The notes beneath the pieces were generated by a model. That model was not told the origin of the DNA. It ran no database searches and saw only the letters and a list, made by a program, of their open reading frames with translations. Below are positions 1 through 8,212 of a DNA stretch of 45,498 nt, in pieces. Each line of letters opens with the position of its first letter. The first letter of the stretch is position 1. Location: the NCBI GenBank assembly GCA_031286165.1, contig JAITUU010000012.1, positions 1-45,498 on the forward strand, in the 5' to 3' direction. Origin of the DNA: Bacteroidales bacterium. Lineage in GTDB: Bacteria; Bacteroidota; Bacteroidia; Bacteroidales; UBA1715. The position numbers were made by a program, and so were the translations under genes.

Positions 1-19
1 GATAGATAGATAGATAGAT
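1..19. repeat. GATA tetranucleotide microsatellite
   Basis: The window opens with about four and a half tandem copies of GATA. The run is cut by the window edge, so its length is unknown. A tetranucleotide run in a bacterium may be a phase-variable tract or an assembly end. Bases 20-140 after it hold no gene that I can support. Confidence 0.7.
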
Positions 20-140
20 TCTCAAAAAACGCTTGTTTTATACAGAAGTTTATCTTACATTTGAGGCGATTTTTTCACAGAGTTTTAACGCACTTCGGCT
101 CTTTGTAAAAATCAAAAACGAAAAAAACTAATTTTTAGAG

Positions 141-581
141 GTGCCCATAAATAAATCGGCGTATGACTTTGATATGTGGGTACAACGTGGTGTTGGCACA
201 ATCAGTGTCGAAAAAATATTTGGCATCAACTTAAACCGGGCGGATATATCGGAAGCAAAGAAATTCCTAATTGGCAAAATTGGCATTGAACCGGCATTTG
301 CATCTTGCGGAAATAGCAAAGGGGCGGGCTTTTCAAGTTCGGAAGTAATATACAACATCTATTGCCCCAAAGGAACGAAAATGTTGTGTTGTGAACCATT
401 TTCGGCATACGCCGGCGGCAACAAGGGTACTAATAAAAACGAACTGAATTGGGACGGCAAAGCCCAAGCCAAAAAGATTGGTTATGAAGCCGAAATGTTG
501 TTGCAACGCGGCTCAAAATTCAAAGTTTTGAAAAAAGATGGTAACACAATATATTTGCAAATGATAGGTCAATTACAATAG
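141..581 (+). CDS. ADP-ribosyltransferase domain (R-S-E type), N-terminally truncated
   Basis: The 146 residues match the C-terminal two thirds of an arginine-type ADP-ribosyltransferase domain of the kind found at the ends of toxins and phage head proteins. Visible motifs: the NAD-binding arginine in VQRGV (R16), an STS-like segment FASCG (near 53-57), the glycine/serine loop SKGAGFSSSE (59-68), and the catalytic ExE in YEAEMLLQRGSKFKV (E116, E118). The part that normally precedes the arginine is missing: the frame is closed by TAA at 129-131 and the only early start is GTG at 141. It is therefore a fragment, a frameshifted gene, or the tail of a larger protein cut by the window edge region. 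It converges on an ADP-ribosylglycohydrolase operon, which suggests a toxin with its reversing enzyme. The target is unknown. Confidence 0.6.
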   Translation: MPINKSAYDFDMWVQRGVGTISVEKIFGINLNRADISEAKKFLIGKIGIEPAFASCGNSKGAGFSSSEVIYNIYCPKGTKMLCCEPFSAYAGGNKGTNKNELNWDGKAQAKKIGYEAEMLLQRGSKFKVLKKDGNTIYLQMIGQLQ

Positions 582-617
582 TGCATTAGATTAACTGTAA
601 TCATGTTGAAAAAATAG

Positions 618-920
618 TTAGTCCGGATTTTCGTAAAATTCATACATCTTTTTGAGGTATTTTGACTTTTCTTCTTTGGTTTGTCTGCCGGGTGTTCCAA
701 ACATATAAAAATCTGATGCCTTTTCATATAAAAATTCGTCAAGCCATTTTCCAAACATTATGTTTTTGTTCTCTGGCTTTCCTTGATATGCTGCATCAAA
801 ACCTTGTTCGTAATACCAAAACATATATTTGTTTTGATTTGGGTTTATTCCTTGCCCTTTATTTTCAAAAGGGTTTTCTTCTTCGCCTTTGTAGTAGCGA
901 TACATACTGTAATCTTTCAT
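618..920 (-). CDS. conserved-looking hypothetical protein, 100 aa
   Basis: Not recognised. The protein is rich in aromatic and charged residues (repeated Y, F, W, K, E) with no signal peptide or membrane segment, so it is probably a small cytoplasmic protein. Its ATG overlaps the TGA of the upstream ADP-ribosylglycohydrolase gene as ATGA, so the two are almost certainly translationally coupled and work together. A segment near residues 35-50 (YYEQGFDAAYQGKPENK) looks like a short helix-turn motif but I cannot assign a family. It may be an accessory or immunity component for the ADP-ribosyltransferase encoded on the opposite strand. Confidence 0.55.
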   Translation of the reverse strand: MKDYSMYRYYKGEEENPFENKGQGINPNQNKYMFWYYEQGFDAAYQGKPENKNIMFGKWLDEFLYEKASDFYMFGTPGRQTKEEKSKYLKKMYEFYENPD

Positions 921-1690
921 GGCTTTTGTGTATTATGGTTTGACAATATGGATTTCATATCTTCGGGCAAATAATGTAACGCCTGAATTGTAATGTGTTC
1001 GGGTATGCCGTAAAACGCTTCCGCAATACTTCCGGTTATGGCGGCAATGGTATCGCTGTCGCCACCGATGGAGACTGCCAAACGGATTGCGCTTTCAAAA
1101 TCCGAACTTTCGAGAAAACAAACGATTGCTTGTGGAACGGAAACTTGGCAGGTTTCGTTGAATGTGTTTGTCCGGCGTATTTCATAGCAAGTCATATTAA
1201 GATTATAGCCGTAATCATTGCTTGCAAGGGCTTTTATGTTTTGTTTTATTTTGTTGCAATGAAGTGCGTAGTAAATACAATCAGCAACTGCCACAGCCCC
1301 TTTAATACCTTCGGGGTGGTCGTGAGTACACTCCGCAGAACGTTGTGCGTATTCTAATGCTGTTTCCCTATCGCTTGCCAGCCACGCACAGGGCGAAACA
1401 CGCATTGCCGAACCATTACCAAAACTATTGTATGGTTGTGGATTTTCAGAATGTACCCACGCACCGAAAGAACCGCCATACCCTCCTTTGGGATTCGGGT
1501 ATTTACGACACCAATGTAGCAATGATTTTTCAAATGATATGTCTTTCAACAAAGCACCAGCCACTGCCACCGTGCAAATGGTGTCGTCCGTAAATGCACA
1601 ATCGCTTGTAAACAGTTCAAAATCTGTGCTTAAATGGTTTTTAAACTCAAAGCGTGAACCAACTATATCACCTATTATTGCCCCTAACAT
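917..1690 (-). CDS. ADP-ribosylglycohydrolase family protein
   Basis: A 257-residue enzyme of the DraG/ARH fold, which removes ADP-ribose from modified proteins or small molecules using two magnesium ions. Family motifs are clear: IGDIVGSRFE at the N-terminus, the metal-binding FTDDT (33-37), a glycine loop NSFGNGSAMRVSP, and the C-terminal metal motif GGDSDTIAAITG. I start it at 1690 rather than 72 bases upstream because the family begins at MLGAIIGD and this ATG has a good Shine-Dalgarno (AGAAAGGA), unusual for Bacteroidota. It is first in a two-gene operon and points at an ADP-ribosyltransferase fragment. Immunity by ARH enzymes is known for the Tre1/Tri1 toxin pair; the same role here is inference. 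Confidence 0.9.
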   Translation of the reverse strand: MLGAIIGDIVGSRFEFKNHLSTDFELFTSDCAFTDDTICTVAVAGALLKDISFEKSLLHWCRKYPNPKGGYGGSFGAWVHSENPQPYNSFGNGSAMRVSPCAWLASDRETALEYAQRSAECTHDHPEGIKGAVAVADCIYYALHCNKIKQNIKALASNDYGYNLNMTCYEIRRTNTFNETCQVSVPQAIVCFLESSDFESAIRLAVSIGGDSDTIAAITGSIAEAFYGIPEHITIQALHYLPEDMKSILSNHNTQKP

Positions 1691-1783
1691 AACTACATCC
1701 TTTCTTGTTTTACTCCTCTCATTGTCTGTGTTCTTTGGAGTACTCCTATGCGAATAGTACACTGTTTGTTACTATATTCTCTT

Positions 1784-1820
1784 GCCTCTAAATCAATATT
1801 CCAGAGGCTTTCTTTTTTTT
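1784..1820. terminator. hairpin with T tract between genes
   Basis: Six-base stem GCCTCT/AGAGGC (1784-1789 with 1803-1808) followed on the plus strand by a T-rich run to 1820. It lies between two minus-strand genes, so the T tract is on the wrong side to end the DUF4294 transcript. It may block plus-strand readthrough or simply be a 3'-end hairpin. Confidence 0.35.
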
Positions 1821-2403
1821 ACATCATTCCCAATTCTATCATACATACAATGTATTCGATGTAGGCATCTTCGCCTTTTGCATCGTACTCGGTTTTGAGT
1901 GTTTCGCCAAAAAGTCGGGCAACGCCCTGCCACATCATGGCACTGAACGAACCGCGCAAATCTTTGATAATTTCATAGGAAGTTTGATTGACCTCTCTAT
2001 CTACAAGTTTGAGCAAAATTCGTCCCTGTCGCACGGTGCATTTTTTGAGTTCTGCGCCATAGGATTTCAATAAATCTTTTTCTTGTTGTTTCACGTAAGC
2101 ATCGCGAGCACTACCACTCGGCATGGTTTCCGTAGCATTTCGTATATCTATGAGCGTGGCTTTTGCCAACTGCGCATAGGGATACATTTTTTTTACATCG
2201 CGCATCAAGCGATTGTAGTCTATCTCCGCTTTTTTGTTGTGTTTATGATTTGGGGATACAAACAACATGGGCAAACTATTATGTGTCATAGTATCGCCGT
2301 CTATCACTTTCAGTATTCGCGTGGTAGTAATTTCACTCTGTGGCGTTTGCGCCGAAAGCGAAACGTTCAGAAAAATGCTTATGGCAGCAAAAATGTACCT
2401 CAT
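1819..2403 (-). CDS. DUF4294 domain-containing secreted protein
   Basis: A Bacteroidota-specific family of unknown function. Family features are plain: VIDGDTM, then VKKMYPYAQLAKATL, then QGRILLKLVDREVNQTSYE, then KDLRGSFSAMMWQGVARLFG and a final EDAYIEYIV. The N-terminus MRYIFAAISIFLNVSLSAQ is a signal peptide, so the protein is exported to the periplasm or beyond. I prefer the start at 2403: a TAnnTTTG box (2422-2429 on this strand) lies just upstream of it, inside the longer reading that would begin at 2442. The 194-residue size is normal. The gene is divergent from coaX. No function can be assigned. Confidence 0.85.
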   Translation of the reverse strand: MRYIFAAISIFLNVSLSAQTPQSEITTTRILKVIDGDTMTHNSLPMLFVSPNHKHNKKAEIDYNRLMRDVKKMYPYAQLAKATLIDIRNATETMPSGSARDAYVKQQEKDLLKSYGAELKKCTVRQGRILLKLVDREVNQTSYEIIKDLRGSFSAMMWQGVARLFGETLKTEYDAKGEDAYIEYIVCMIELGMM

Positions 2404-2463
2404 ACAAGGATTGTTTTTTTGCAAATTTACTAATTTTTTCATGACAATACGATATTAAATGAT

Positions 2464-2471
2464 TACTTTTG
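2464..2471 (+). promoter_or_regulatory. -7 box of coaX promoter
   Basis: TACTTTTG matches the Bacteroidota consensus TAnnTTTG and lies 19 bases before the coaX ATG at 2491. No clear -33 TTG is visible. It would serve the coaX / barrel protein / lptC operon. Confidence 0.5.
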
Positions 2472-2490
2472 GTGCAAATTCTCTGTGGTT

Positions 2491-3249
2491 ATGCAATTAA
2501 TTGTTGATGTAGGAAATTCATATATAAAAATTTATGTGTTTGACGCAGGGGCAATTATTCACTCTCACAGATACCTACCTGCCGATTTTTTTATTGCGCT
2601 GCCTCACTTGTTTTCTACGTTTTCAATTTCCGGTGCCATAGTATCAACGGTTTCTTCATTGCAAAATGTGTACCAAAGTATTGAAAAATATGTTTCTACC
2701 CTCAATTTTTCGCACGAAACTCCCATTCCGCTTGATATTCACTACCACACACCGCACACGCTGGGACTTGATAGAATTGCTGCCGCCGTAGGTGCCGAAA
2801 CCCTGCAACCGCTCTGTCATAAACTAATTATTGATGCAGGTACTGCCATTACCATAGATTATGTGTCAGACTGCGCGGCATTTGAAGGAGGAAATATTTC
2901 TCCGGGCATAGAAACACGTTTTCGAGCCTTGCACGAATATACCGGAAAACTGCCAAAATTGACTAACACGGAAGCATGTTCACTGACAGGAAAAAATACG
3001 CACGAAGCAATACAAAACGGCGTGGTACAGGGAGTTTTGTTTGAAATAGAACGATATATACAACTCTATGACGCGCTGTATCCCCAAATTTCGGTGTTTT
3101 TTACCGGTGGCGACGCATTTTTTCTAAGAAAGAACGTCAATCTCTTTGGAAAACACATAAAAAATTGCATCTTTGCAGACTTAATTGCAGTGGGTTTGCA
3201 GCGCATACTCGCTTACAATACCAAAACGAACGATAGACAAACAATATAA
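2491..3249 (+). CDS. coaX: type III pantothenate kinase
   Basis: Phosphorylates pantothenate, the first step of coenzyme A synthesis, in the cytoplasm. The 252-residue protein shows the type III (ASKHA fold) signatures: phosphate loop VDVGNSYIKI at the start, GLDRIAAAVGA in the middle, the catalytic-aspartate motif LIIDAGTAITIDYV, then GGNISPGIETRFRALHEYT and a late FTGGDA. I start at the ATG at 2491, where the family's M-x-L-I-x-D-x-G-N begins, rather than a GTG six bases upstream. First gene of an operon with an outer-membrane protein (3-base gap) and lptC, a gene order common in Bacteroidales. Type III kinases are generally insensitive to feedback by CoA. Confidence 0.95.
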   Translation: MQLIVDVGNSYIKIYVFDAGAIIHSHRYLPADFFIALPHLFSTFSISGAIVSTVSSLQNVYQSIEKYVSTLNFSHETPIPLDIHYHTPHTLGLDRIAAAVGAETLQPLCHKLIIDAGTAITIDYVSDCAAFEGGNISPGIETRFRALHEYTGKLPKLTNTEACSLTGKNTHEAIQNGVVQGVLFEIERYIQLYDALYPQISVFFTGGDAFFLRKNVNLFGKHIKNCIFADLIAVGLQRILAYNTKTNDRQTI

Positions 3250-3252
3250 CGA

Positions 3253-4560
3253 ATGAAACAATACAAAATCATACTAATCAGTGTTTTATTATCTTTTTTT
3301 GCAGTGCAATCCTTTGCGCAGCGACAAGTAATTTCTCCCTTTACCCGCTTTGGCTATGGAGAATTATTTGAGCCATCGCTTGTATTTACTCAAATGGGCG
3401 GCATAGGAAATAGTGTGCGCAGCAGCAATCACATCAATTTTATGAATGCGGCGCATCATTCGGCTATCAGTAAAGAAACATTTTTATTTGAAGTAGGAGC
3501 AGGTTACAGCATACGCAATGTGCGCAAAGGTTCACTTTCGGCTATTTCGCAGCGCGTTGGTTTAGAGTATTTTGCAATGGCATTTCCTGTAATTCCGCAG
3601 CGATGGGGTATGGCACTTGCACTCATGCCATTCAGCAGCGTGAATTATGAAATGGTGGAATACGACCACAGCATAGGCGCACGCTACGATTACATAGGCG
3701 ATGGCGGTATGAATCAAGTGAAATGGGGAAACTCCGTTACGTTGCTCAAACACTTATCGTTGGGCGTGAATGCGGCATTTGTTTTTGGTAACTCTATATA
3801 CAACTCTATTGTGCAATTTCCGGAATTTTCTACCACAGCCTACCGCAATACCCTCAAAAGCACTACCTACAACACTCACGGGTTTTACTTCGATTTTGGT
3901 GCACAGTATGTGTGGAAATTGAACGAAATGCAGAATATTATTTTCGGTGTAACCTATCAAAATCAAAGTAGCCTTACATATAGCGAAACAGCCACGTTAT
4001 CTTCGTTTGTGCGCAATTATACAGACGTGAAAGACCCGAACGATTTTCAGGATTTACCGCAGGATACTGTGAGCAATGTTGTTACCGAAGGACTGCGCAC
4101 CGATTTACCGCAGCGCATAAGCATGGGCGTGGGATACGAATCTAAACGCTTGAAAGGAGGTGTGGATTTCGGTTGGCAACAATGGAAAAATGTGAATGTA
4201 TTCGGCACCGATTACTCCAATCTTGAAACAAAAAAATTCTTAAAAATAGGTGCGGAACTTGCGGGGAACGACAATTCCACCAATTATTTCAAACGCTTGC
4301 CCTACCGCGCAGGATTTCATATATCGCAAATGCCTGTGTTTTATACTATTAACGGAGCCGATTACAAGCCCTACGACTTTGGCGTGAGTTTCGGTACTGA
4401 ATTTTTCTTGCGGCAAAATACTAATTCTTTCAATGTGTCGTTTGATATAGGACGGCGCGGCGAACTTCCTTTTTCGCATAATTTGTATGAAAAATACGTG
4501 ATTATGAAAGTAAAAGTGAATTTGAAAGAACGCTGGTTTTTTAGACAAAAAATAGATTAA
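3253..4560 (+). CDS. outer-membrane beta-barrel protein (FadL/OmpP1-like)
   Basis: A 435-residue protein with signal peptide ending VQSFAQ, followed by alternating hydrophobic/polar strands typical of a beta barrel, with N-terminal SPFTRFGYGELFEP, a stretch common in a Bacteroidota family near coaX. The last residues (VNLKERWFFRQKID) resemble barrel C-termini. It sits between coaX and lptC with 3- and 5-base gaps, so it is co-transcribed. The family is often annotated as a hydrocarbon or fatty acid transport-like porin; the substrate is not shown by the sequence. A role in envelope assembly is possible because of lptC, but this is inference. Confidence 0.75.
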   Translation: MKQYKIILISVLLSFFAVQSFAQRQVISPFTRFGYGELFEPSLVFTQMGGIGNSVRSSNHINFMNAAHHSAISKETFLFEVGAGYSIRNVRKGSLSAISQRVGLEYFAMAFPVIPQRWGMALALMPFSSVNYEMVEYDHSIGARYDYIGDGGMNQVKWGNSVTLLKHLSLGVNAAFVFGNSIYNSIVQFPEFSTTAYRNTLKSTTYNTHGFYFDFGAQYVWKLNEMQNIIFGVTYQNQSSLTYSETATLSSFVRNYTDVKDPNDFQDLPQDTVSNVVTEGLRTDLPQRISMGVGYESKRLKGGVDFGWQQWKNVNVFGTDYSNLETKKFLKIGAELAGNDNSTNYFKRLPYRAGFHISQMPVFYTINGADYKPYDFGVSFGTEFFLRQNTNSFNVSFDIGRRGELPFSHNLYEKYVIMKVKVNLKERWFFRQKID

Positions 4561-4565
4561 CACCG

Positions 4566-5111
4566 GTGAAATTACGCAGTACATATCTCTTTGTTTTCGG
4601 CATTACAGCCCTTATTTTTTCGTGTAACAACGATATTGAAACCATAAAAAAAGTGTCGCAATCGGAGCAGGTACCTATGCTTTTGGGCGAAAATATTGCA
4701 TTAACCCAAAGCGAACAGGGGAGAATTATGCTGAAAGTGTTTACCAAAGAATTGATACAATATGCCAACGGTGAAAAAAATTACACCGAATTTCCGCAAG
4801 GCATACGAGCCGTACATTTCAGTAATTATCCCGACACTATTTCGTATTTACAAGCCGATTATGCCATCAATTACGCCGAAACCGATGTGTGGGAAGCAAA
4901 AGGCAACGTAATAGCACGAAATGTGAAAAATGAACAATTGAATACCGAATATTTGGTGTGGGACCAAAAGAAGAAAATAATTTACTCCAATGCCCGTGTG
5001 CAAGTAACCACGCCCGATGACATTATTTACGGTGAAGGATTTGAATCGGACGAACAGTTTGAAAATTGGAGTGTAAAAAAAGTAACCGGTACCTTTACCT
5101 TTGAAGAATAA
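4566..5111 (+). CDS. lptC: LPS export protein LptC (lipoprotein-like)
   Basis: LptC carries lipopolysaccharide from the inner-membrane LptBFG transporter across the periplasm. The 181-residue protein starts at GTG 4566, five bases after the upstream gene, and has a membrane segment YLFVFGITALIFSC ending in a cysteine that may be a lipobox. The body shows the OstA/LptC jellyroll pattern: FSNYPDTISYLQADYAINYAETDVWEAKGNV, then NEQLNTEYLVWDQKKKIIYSNARVQV and TPDDIIYGEGFESDEQF (split here by family blocks). A full LptD homologue lies at 29-31.6 kb, consistent with a complete LPS export route. Confidence 0.85.
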   Translation: MKLRSTYLFVFGITALIFSCNNDIETIKKVSQSEQVPMLLGENIALTQSEQGRIMLKVFTKELIQYANGEKNYTEFPQGIRAVHFSNYPDTISYLQADYAINYAETDVWEAKGNVIARNVKNEQLNTEYLVWDQKKKIIYSNARVQVTTPDDIIYGEGFESDEQFENWSVKKVTGTFTFEE

Positions 5112-5115
5112 CACT

Positions 5116-5328
5116 ATGGAAAACAAAAAATTACTTCCTCTCTACATAATGGAATATTGCTGGCTCATTATAGGCATTAGTGCGCTATTTGTGGGTTTGC
5201 AAGGGCTTTTTTACTATGGTTACAGCACCGATATACTCATGTATTTCATAGTTGCCATCCTTTCCGGATTTATGTACTTCTATCGCCGCAAACGCCGCCG
5301 CAAATTAATGCAGGAAGACAATATATAA
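5116..5328 (+). CDS. small two-helix membrane protein
   Basis: Seventy residues with two predicted transmembrane segments (IMEYCWLIIGISALFVGLQG and ILMYFIVAILSGFMYFY) and a basic C-terminus (RRKRRRKLMQ). The ATG at 5116 is preferred over a TTG at 5101 that would overlap lptC. It is the last gene of the coaX-lptC operon and is followed by a strong terminator. Such small proteins of unknown function often follow lptC in Bacteroidota. No function assigned. Confidence 0.7.
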   Translation: MENKKLLPLYIMEYCWLIIGISALFVGLQGLFYYGYSTDILMYFIVAILSGFMYFYRRKRRRKLMQEDNI

Positions 5329-5331
5329 TGC

Positions 5332-5364
5332 AAAAAAAAGCCAACCGCAAGGTTGGCTTTTTTT
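5332..5364. terminator. bidirectional Rho-independent terminator
   Basis: Perfect stem GCCAACC/GGTTGGC with a GCAA tetraloop, flanked by an A run on the left and T run on the right. It can end transcription from both the coaX-lptC operon and the convergent rpsF-rplI operon. Confidence 0.93.
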
Positions 5365-5380
5365 AGGGATTTTGCAAAAA

Positions 5381-5827
5381 TTATTCGGCAACTACTTCGA
5401 GAGCGATTTTTACTTTCACTCCTTTGTAGAGAAGAATTTCGCACGAGTACGAACCAAGTTCTTTGATTGCATTGTCTTTGAGAATAATTTTCTTTCTATC
5501 AATTTCATAACCGGCTTTTGCAAGCGATTCTGCAATTTGAATAGTATTTACTGAACCAAAAATTTTGCCGGTAGAACTTGCTTTGGTACCAACGGTAAGC
5601 GAAACGCTTTCCAATTTTGCTGCAAGTGCAAGTGCTTCGTTTTTGATTTTTTCTTCTTTATGAGCACGTTGTTTCATAAGTTCGGCGTGTTGTTTTTTTG
5701 CCGATTCGGTAGCAAGAATTGCAATTCCTTGTGGAATTAAGTAATTTCTGCCATAGCCCGGTTTTACTTCAACCACTTCATTTTTTAAGCCGATATTCGG
5801 CATATCTTTTTTCAATATTATTTCCAT
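5381..5827 (-). CDS. rplI: 50S ribosomal protein L9
   Basis: Ribosomal protein L9 binds 23S rRNA near the L1 stalk and limits frameshifting. Its 148 residues are the usual length, with the N-terminal RNA-binding domain (MEIILKKDMPNIGLKNEV, GYGRNYLIPQGIA), a long charged connecting helix (about 40-75) and the C-terminal domain (GKIFGSVNTIQIAE). Third gene of the operon rpsF-rpsR-rplI. Confidence 0.97.
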   Translation of the reverse strand: MEIILKKDMPNIGLKNEVVEVKPGYGRNYLIPQGIAILATESAKKQHAELMKQRAHKEEKIKNEALALAAKLESVSLTVGTKASSTGKIFGSVNTIQIAESLAKAGYEIDRKKIILKDNAIKELGSYSCEILLYKGVKVKIALEVVAE

Positions 5828-5837
5828 GGCGTATGTA

Positions 5838-6107
5838 CTATTTTAACATGTCAGTAACGTAAGGTAACAATGCTAAGTAACGAGCGCGTTTGATAGCGGT
5901 AGCAACCTTTTTTTGATATTTGATAGATGTCCCGGTAATTCTACGAGGTAAAATTTTACCTTGTTCGTTAAGGAATTTTTTCAAAAACTCAGGGTCTTTG
6001 TAATCTATGTATTTGATGCCGAGTTTTTTGAATCGGCAATATTTTTTCTTTTTAACTTCTACCGTTGGGGGAGTTAAATATCTGATTTCTGAAGAATTTT
6101 GAGCCAT
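5838..6107 (-). CDS. rpsR: 30S ribosomal protein S18
   Basis: Binds next to S6 on the platform of the small subunit. Eighty-nine residues with the core [37 protein letters not shown] and the basic tail [20 protein letters not shown]. It sits 2 bases after rpsF and 10 before rplI. Confidence 0.97.
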   Translation of the reverse strand: MAQNSSEIRYLTPPTVEVKKKKYCRFKKLGIKYIDYKDPEFLKKFLNEQGKILPRRITGTSIKYQKKVATAIKRARYLALLPYVTDMLK

Positions 6108-6109
6108 AA

Positions 6110-6460
6110 TTATTCGGTTTTAGCAGGTTCTTGTACTTTGTTTCTTTTTCTTTCGGTGTAGGCTACACCGTGTTTGTCTAATTTTACAACTAAACTACGA
6201 ATTACACGCTCATCGCGTTTGTAAGCAGTGGTAAGTTTATCTACAAACTCTCCTTCTGCTTTGAACTCATAAAGGAAATAAAATCCGGTGTTTTTTTTCT
6301 GAATAGTGTAGGCAAGTTTTTTTAAACCCCATGCTTCTTTATTCACAATTTCACCACCATTATCCTTTATAAGCTGCTCATACTTCTCAACCGATTCCTT
6401 TACCTGAGTGTCAGATAAAACGGGAGTTAAAATGAAAACGGTTTCATACTGATTAATCAT
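6110..6460 (-). CDS. rpsF: 30S ribosomal protein S6
   Basis: Platform protein of the small ribosomal subunit that binds with S18. The 116-residue sequence starts [17 protein letters not shown] and has [18 protein letters not shown] and [19 protein letters not shown], as expected. First gene of the operon and driven by a good Bacteroidota promoter 50 bases upstream. No ssb gene follows, unlike in many other phyla. In many bacteria the S6:S18 complex binds its own leader; I did not find a convincing copy of that motif. Confidence 0.97.
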   Translation of the reverse strand: MINQYETVFILTPVLSDTQVKESVEKYEQLIKDNGGEIVNKEAWGLKKLAYTIQKKNTGFYFLYEFKAEGEFVDKLTTAYKRDERVIRSLVVKLDKHGVAYTERKRNKVQEPAKTE

Positions 6461-6509
6461 ACAGCTTTAATTTTAAATAATGTTAATAATAAATTAATTT
6501 TTTGAGCCG

Positions 6510-6540
6510 CAAAAATACTGCTTTTTTTATATACTCCAAA
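6510..6540 (-). promoter_or_regulatory. promoter of rpsF-rpsR-rplI
   Basis: On the minus strand TTTG (6537-6540), a 19-base spacer and TATTTTTG (6510-6517) match the Bacteroidota consensus TTTG-N19-TAnnTTTG. The start point would give a leader of about 40 bases. Confidence 0.75.
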
Positions 6541-6559
6541 CCTTTTGCCTGTTTTTATG

Positions 6560-6588
6560 CAATTACAAATTAAGAATTACGAGTTTTT
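6560..6588. repeat. dispersed AT-rich repeat (AATTACGAATT family)
   Basis: Short AT-rich sequence of AATTAC and TAATT words, sharing AATTACGAGTTTT with the copy near 9649-9699 and related to tracts at 23190, 34443 and 38070. It fills the intergenic space between rpsF and trkH. Confidence 0.5.
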
Positions 6589-6715
6589 CAGAAATTACTC
6601 ATGAATTAGTACCTTTCAATGAGGCGATTACCTAATTTCTCAAATTTCAATTATTCCATTATTCAGTTATTGTAATTGCCTCATTACACATTGTAGCATT
6701 AATGCTAAAAAATTG

Positions 6716-8182
6716 TTATCGTTTCCAAAACGAAGGAGTGAGCACAAAGAGTACGGTGAAAATTTCTAATCTGCCGGCAAGCATGAGAAAGGAAGCGTAG
6801 CATTTTGCCAGCGTGGGGAATTGCGAGTAATTGTCCATAGGTCCGAATTTTCCGAATCCGCTGCCCACATTGCCCAAAAAGGAAACCGCCGAACCTACCG
6901 ATTCATCGAAGCCAAAACCCATGGCGGTAAAAAACAGAACACTACCTATAATAATGAGTACATAGAGTGCTACGAACGCGAGTATGTTGGTAATAATTTG
7001 CGGCGATACCACTTTTTTATTGAATTTTACGGGCATCACGGCGTTTGGGTGGAGCAGGCGTTTAAATTCATTATGACTATTTTTGAGCAAAAGCGACACG
7101 CGCACCACTTTGATACCCGAAGTAGCCGAACCTGCGCAACCGCCTACTAACATTAAGAACAGTAAGAGTGTCCACAAAAAGGGGGTCCACGCTAAATAAT
7201 TGGTGGTAACAAATCCACTGCCGGTGAGTAATGAAACTACTTGAAACGATGCCGTGCGAGCCGATTCTTCCACGCCCAAATGTTGCGAAGTGTATAATCC
7301 TACCCCCACAATGAGGGAAAATAGTACAATAAACGCGAGGTAAAACCGCAGTTCTTCGTTTTGATACAAGGATTTGAAATTTCCGCGCAACACACTGTAA
7401 ATCACGCCGTAATTGATACCGGTAATGAACATGAATGCAATAAGAACATATTCCATAAAGGGCGAATTCCAATACGAAATTCCTGCATTTTTGGTGGAAA
7501 TACCGGTGGCGGAAATTGATGAAAATGAATGACATACGGCATCGAACATATTCATACCGCCGATTTTGAGCAGGAGCATTTGCACCAGCGTAAGCGAGCT
7601 GTAAATTCCCCACAGTAGTTTTGCCGTTTGCGTAACGCGTGGGTGAAGTTTTGTTTTTTGCGGACCCGGAATTTCGGCGGCATAGAGTTGCATTCCGCCA
7701 ATGCCGAAAAAGGGAATAATAGCCAATGATAATATGATAATTCCCATACCGCCCAGCCAACACATGAGGCTGCGCCAAAACAAAATACCGTGTGGAAGCA
7801 TTTCTACACCGGCAAACGTGGTTGCTCCGGTGGTGGTGAAACCCGACATACTCTCGAAAAACGCATCGACAATACTATGAGAATAACCGCCCAACAGAAA
7901 GGGGAGGGAACCAAAGAGTGAAAATACTATCCACACGAGAGTTACAAATAGATAACCATCGCGTTTTTCAAACTGTGTGTTCGGGTCTTTTCGTATAAAG
8001 AAAAAGGAGCAGAGTGCGGCTGCAAGGGTAATACACGAAGAATAGAAGAGTGGCAAAAAATCGGATTCGTGGTAGAAAAATGCTACTACGGTGGCTATAA
8101 ACATAAAAACTGCCTCGAAAAAGAGCAGCGAACCTACGGTGTGCAGAAGTAATTGTATGTTTATTAATCTACTCTGTTTCAT
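6716..8182 (-). CDS. trkH: TrkH-type potassium uptake channel subunit
   Basis: Membrane pore of the Trk potassium uptake system. The 488-residue protein has the four pore repeats with their filter segments: SGFTTTGATTF, SSISATGIST, LLTGSGFVTT and GNVGSGFGKFGP; the glycine at each filter is present. Further landmarks are WRSLMCWLGGMGIIILSLAI and VGGCAGSATSGIKVVR. About ten to twelve membrane segments. It follows trkA on the same strand, 95 bases downstream, separated by a long inverted repeat. TrkA gates it through nucleotide binding. Confidence 0.95.
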   Translation of the reverse strand: MKQSRLINIQLLLHTVGSLLFFEAVFMFIATVVAFFYHESDFLPLFYSSCITLAAALCSFFFIRKDPNTQFEKRDGYLFVTLVWIVFSLFGSLPFLLGGYSHSIVDAFFESMSGFTTTGATTFAGVEMLPHGILFWRSLMCWLGGMGIIILSLAIIPFFGIGGMQLYAAEIPGPQKTKLHPRVTQTAKLLWGIYSSLTLVQMLLLKIGGMNMFDAVCHSFSSISATGISTKNAGISYWNSPFMEYVLIAFMFITGINYGVIYSVLRGNFKSLYQNEELRFYLAFIVLFSLIVGVGLYTSQHLGVEESARTASFQVVSLLTGSGFVTTNYLAWTPFLWTLLLFLMLVGGCAGSATSGIKVVRVSLLLKNSHNEFKRLLHPNAVMPVKFNKKVVSPQIITNILAFVALYVLIIIGSVLFFTAMGFGFDESVGSAVSFLGNVGSGFGKFGPMDNYSQFPTLAKCYASFLMLAGRLEIFTVLFVLTPSFWKR

Positions 8183-8212
8183 CTGTTTAGTTACATTTTT
8201 TTATTGTATGGT

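Noticed and set aside
7077..7778. 233-codon minus-strand frame inside trkH
   Set aside because: Another frame of the trkH coding strand; no membrane pattern or family match, while trkH keeps all filter motifs.
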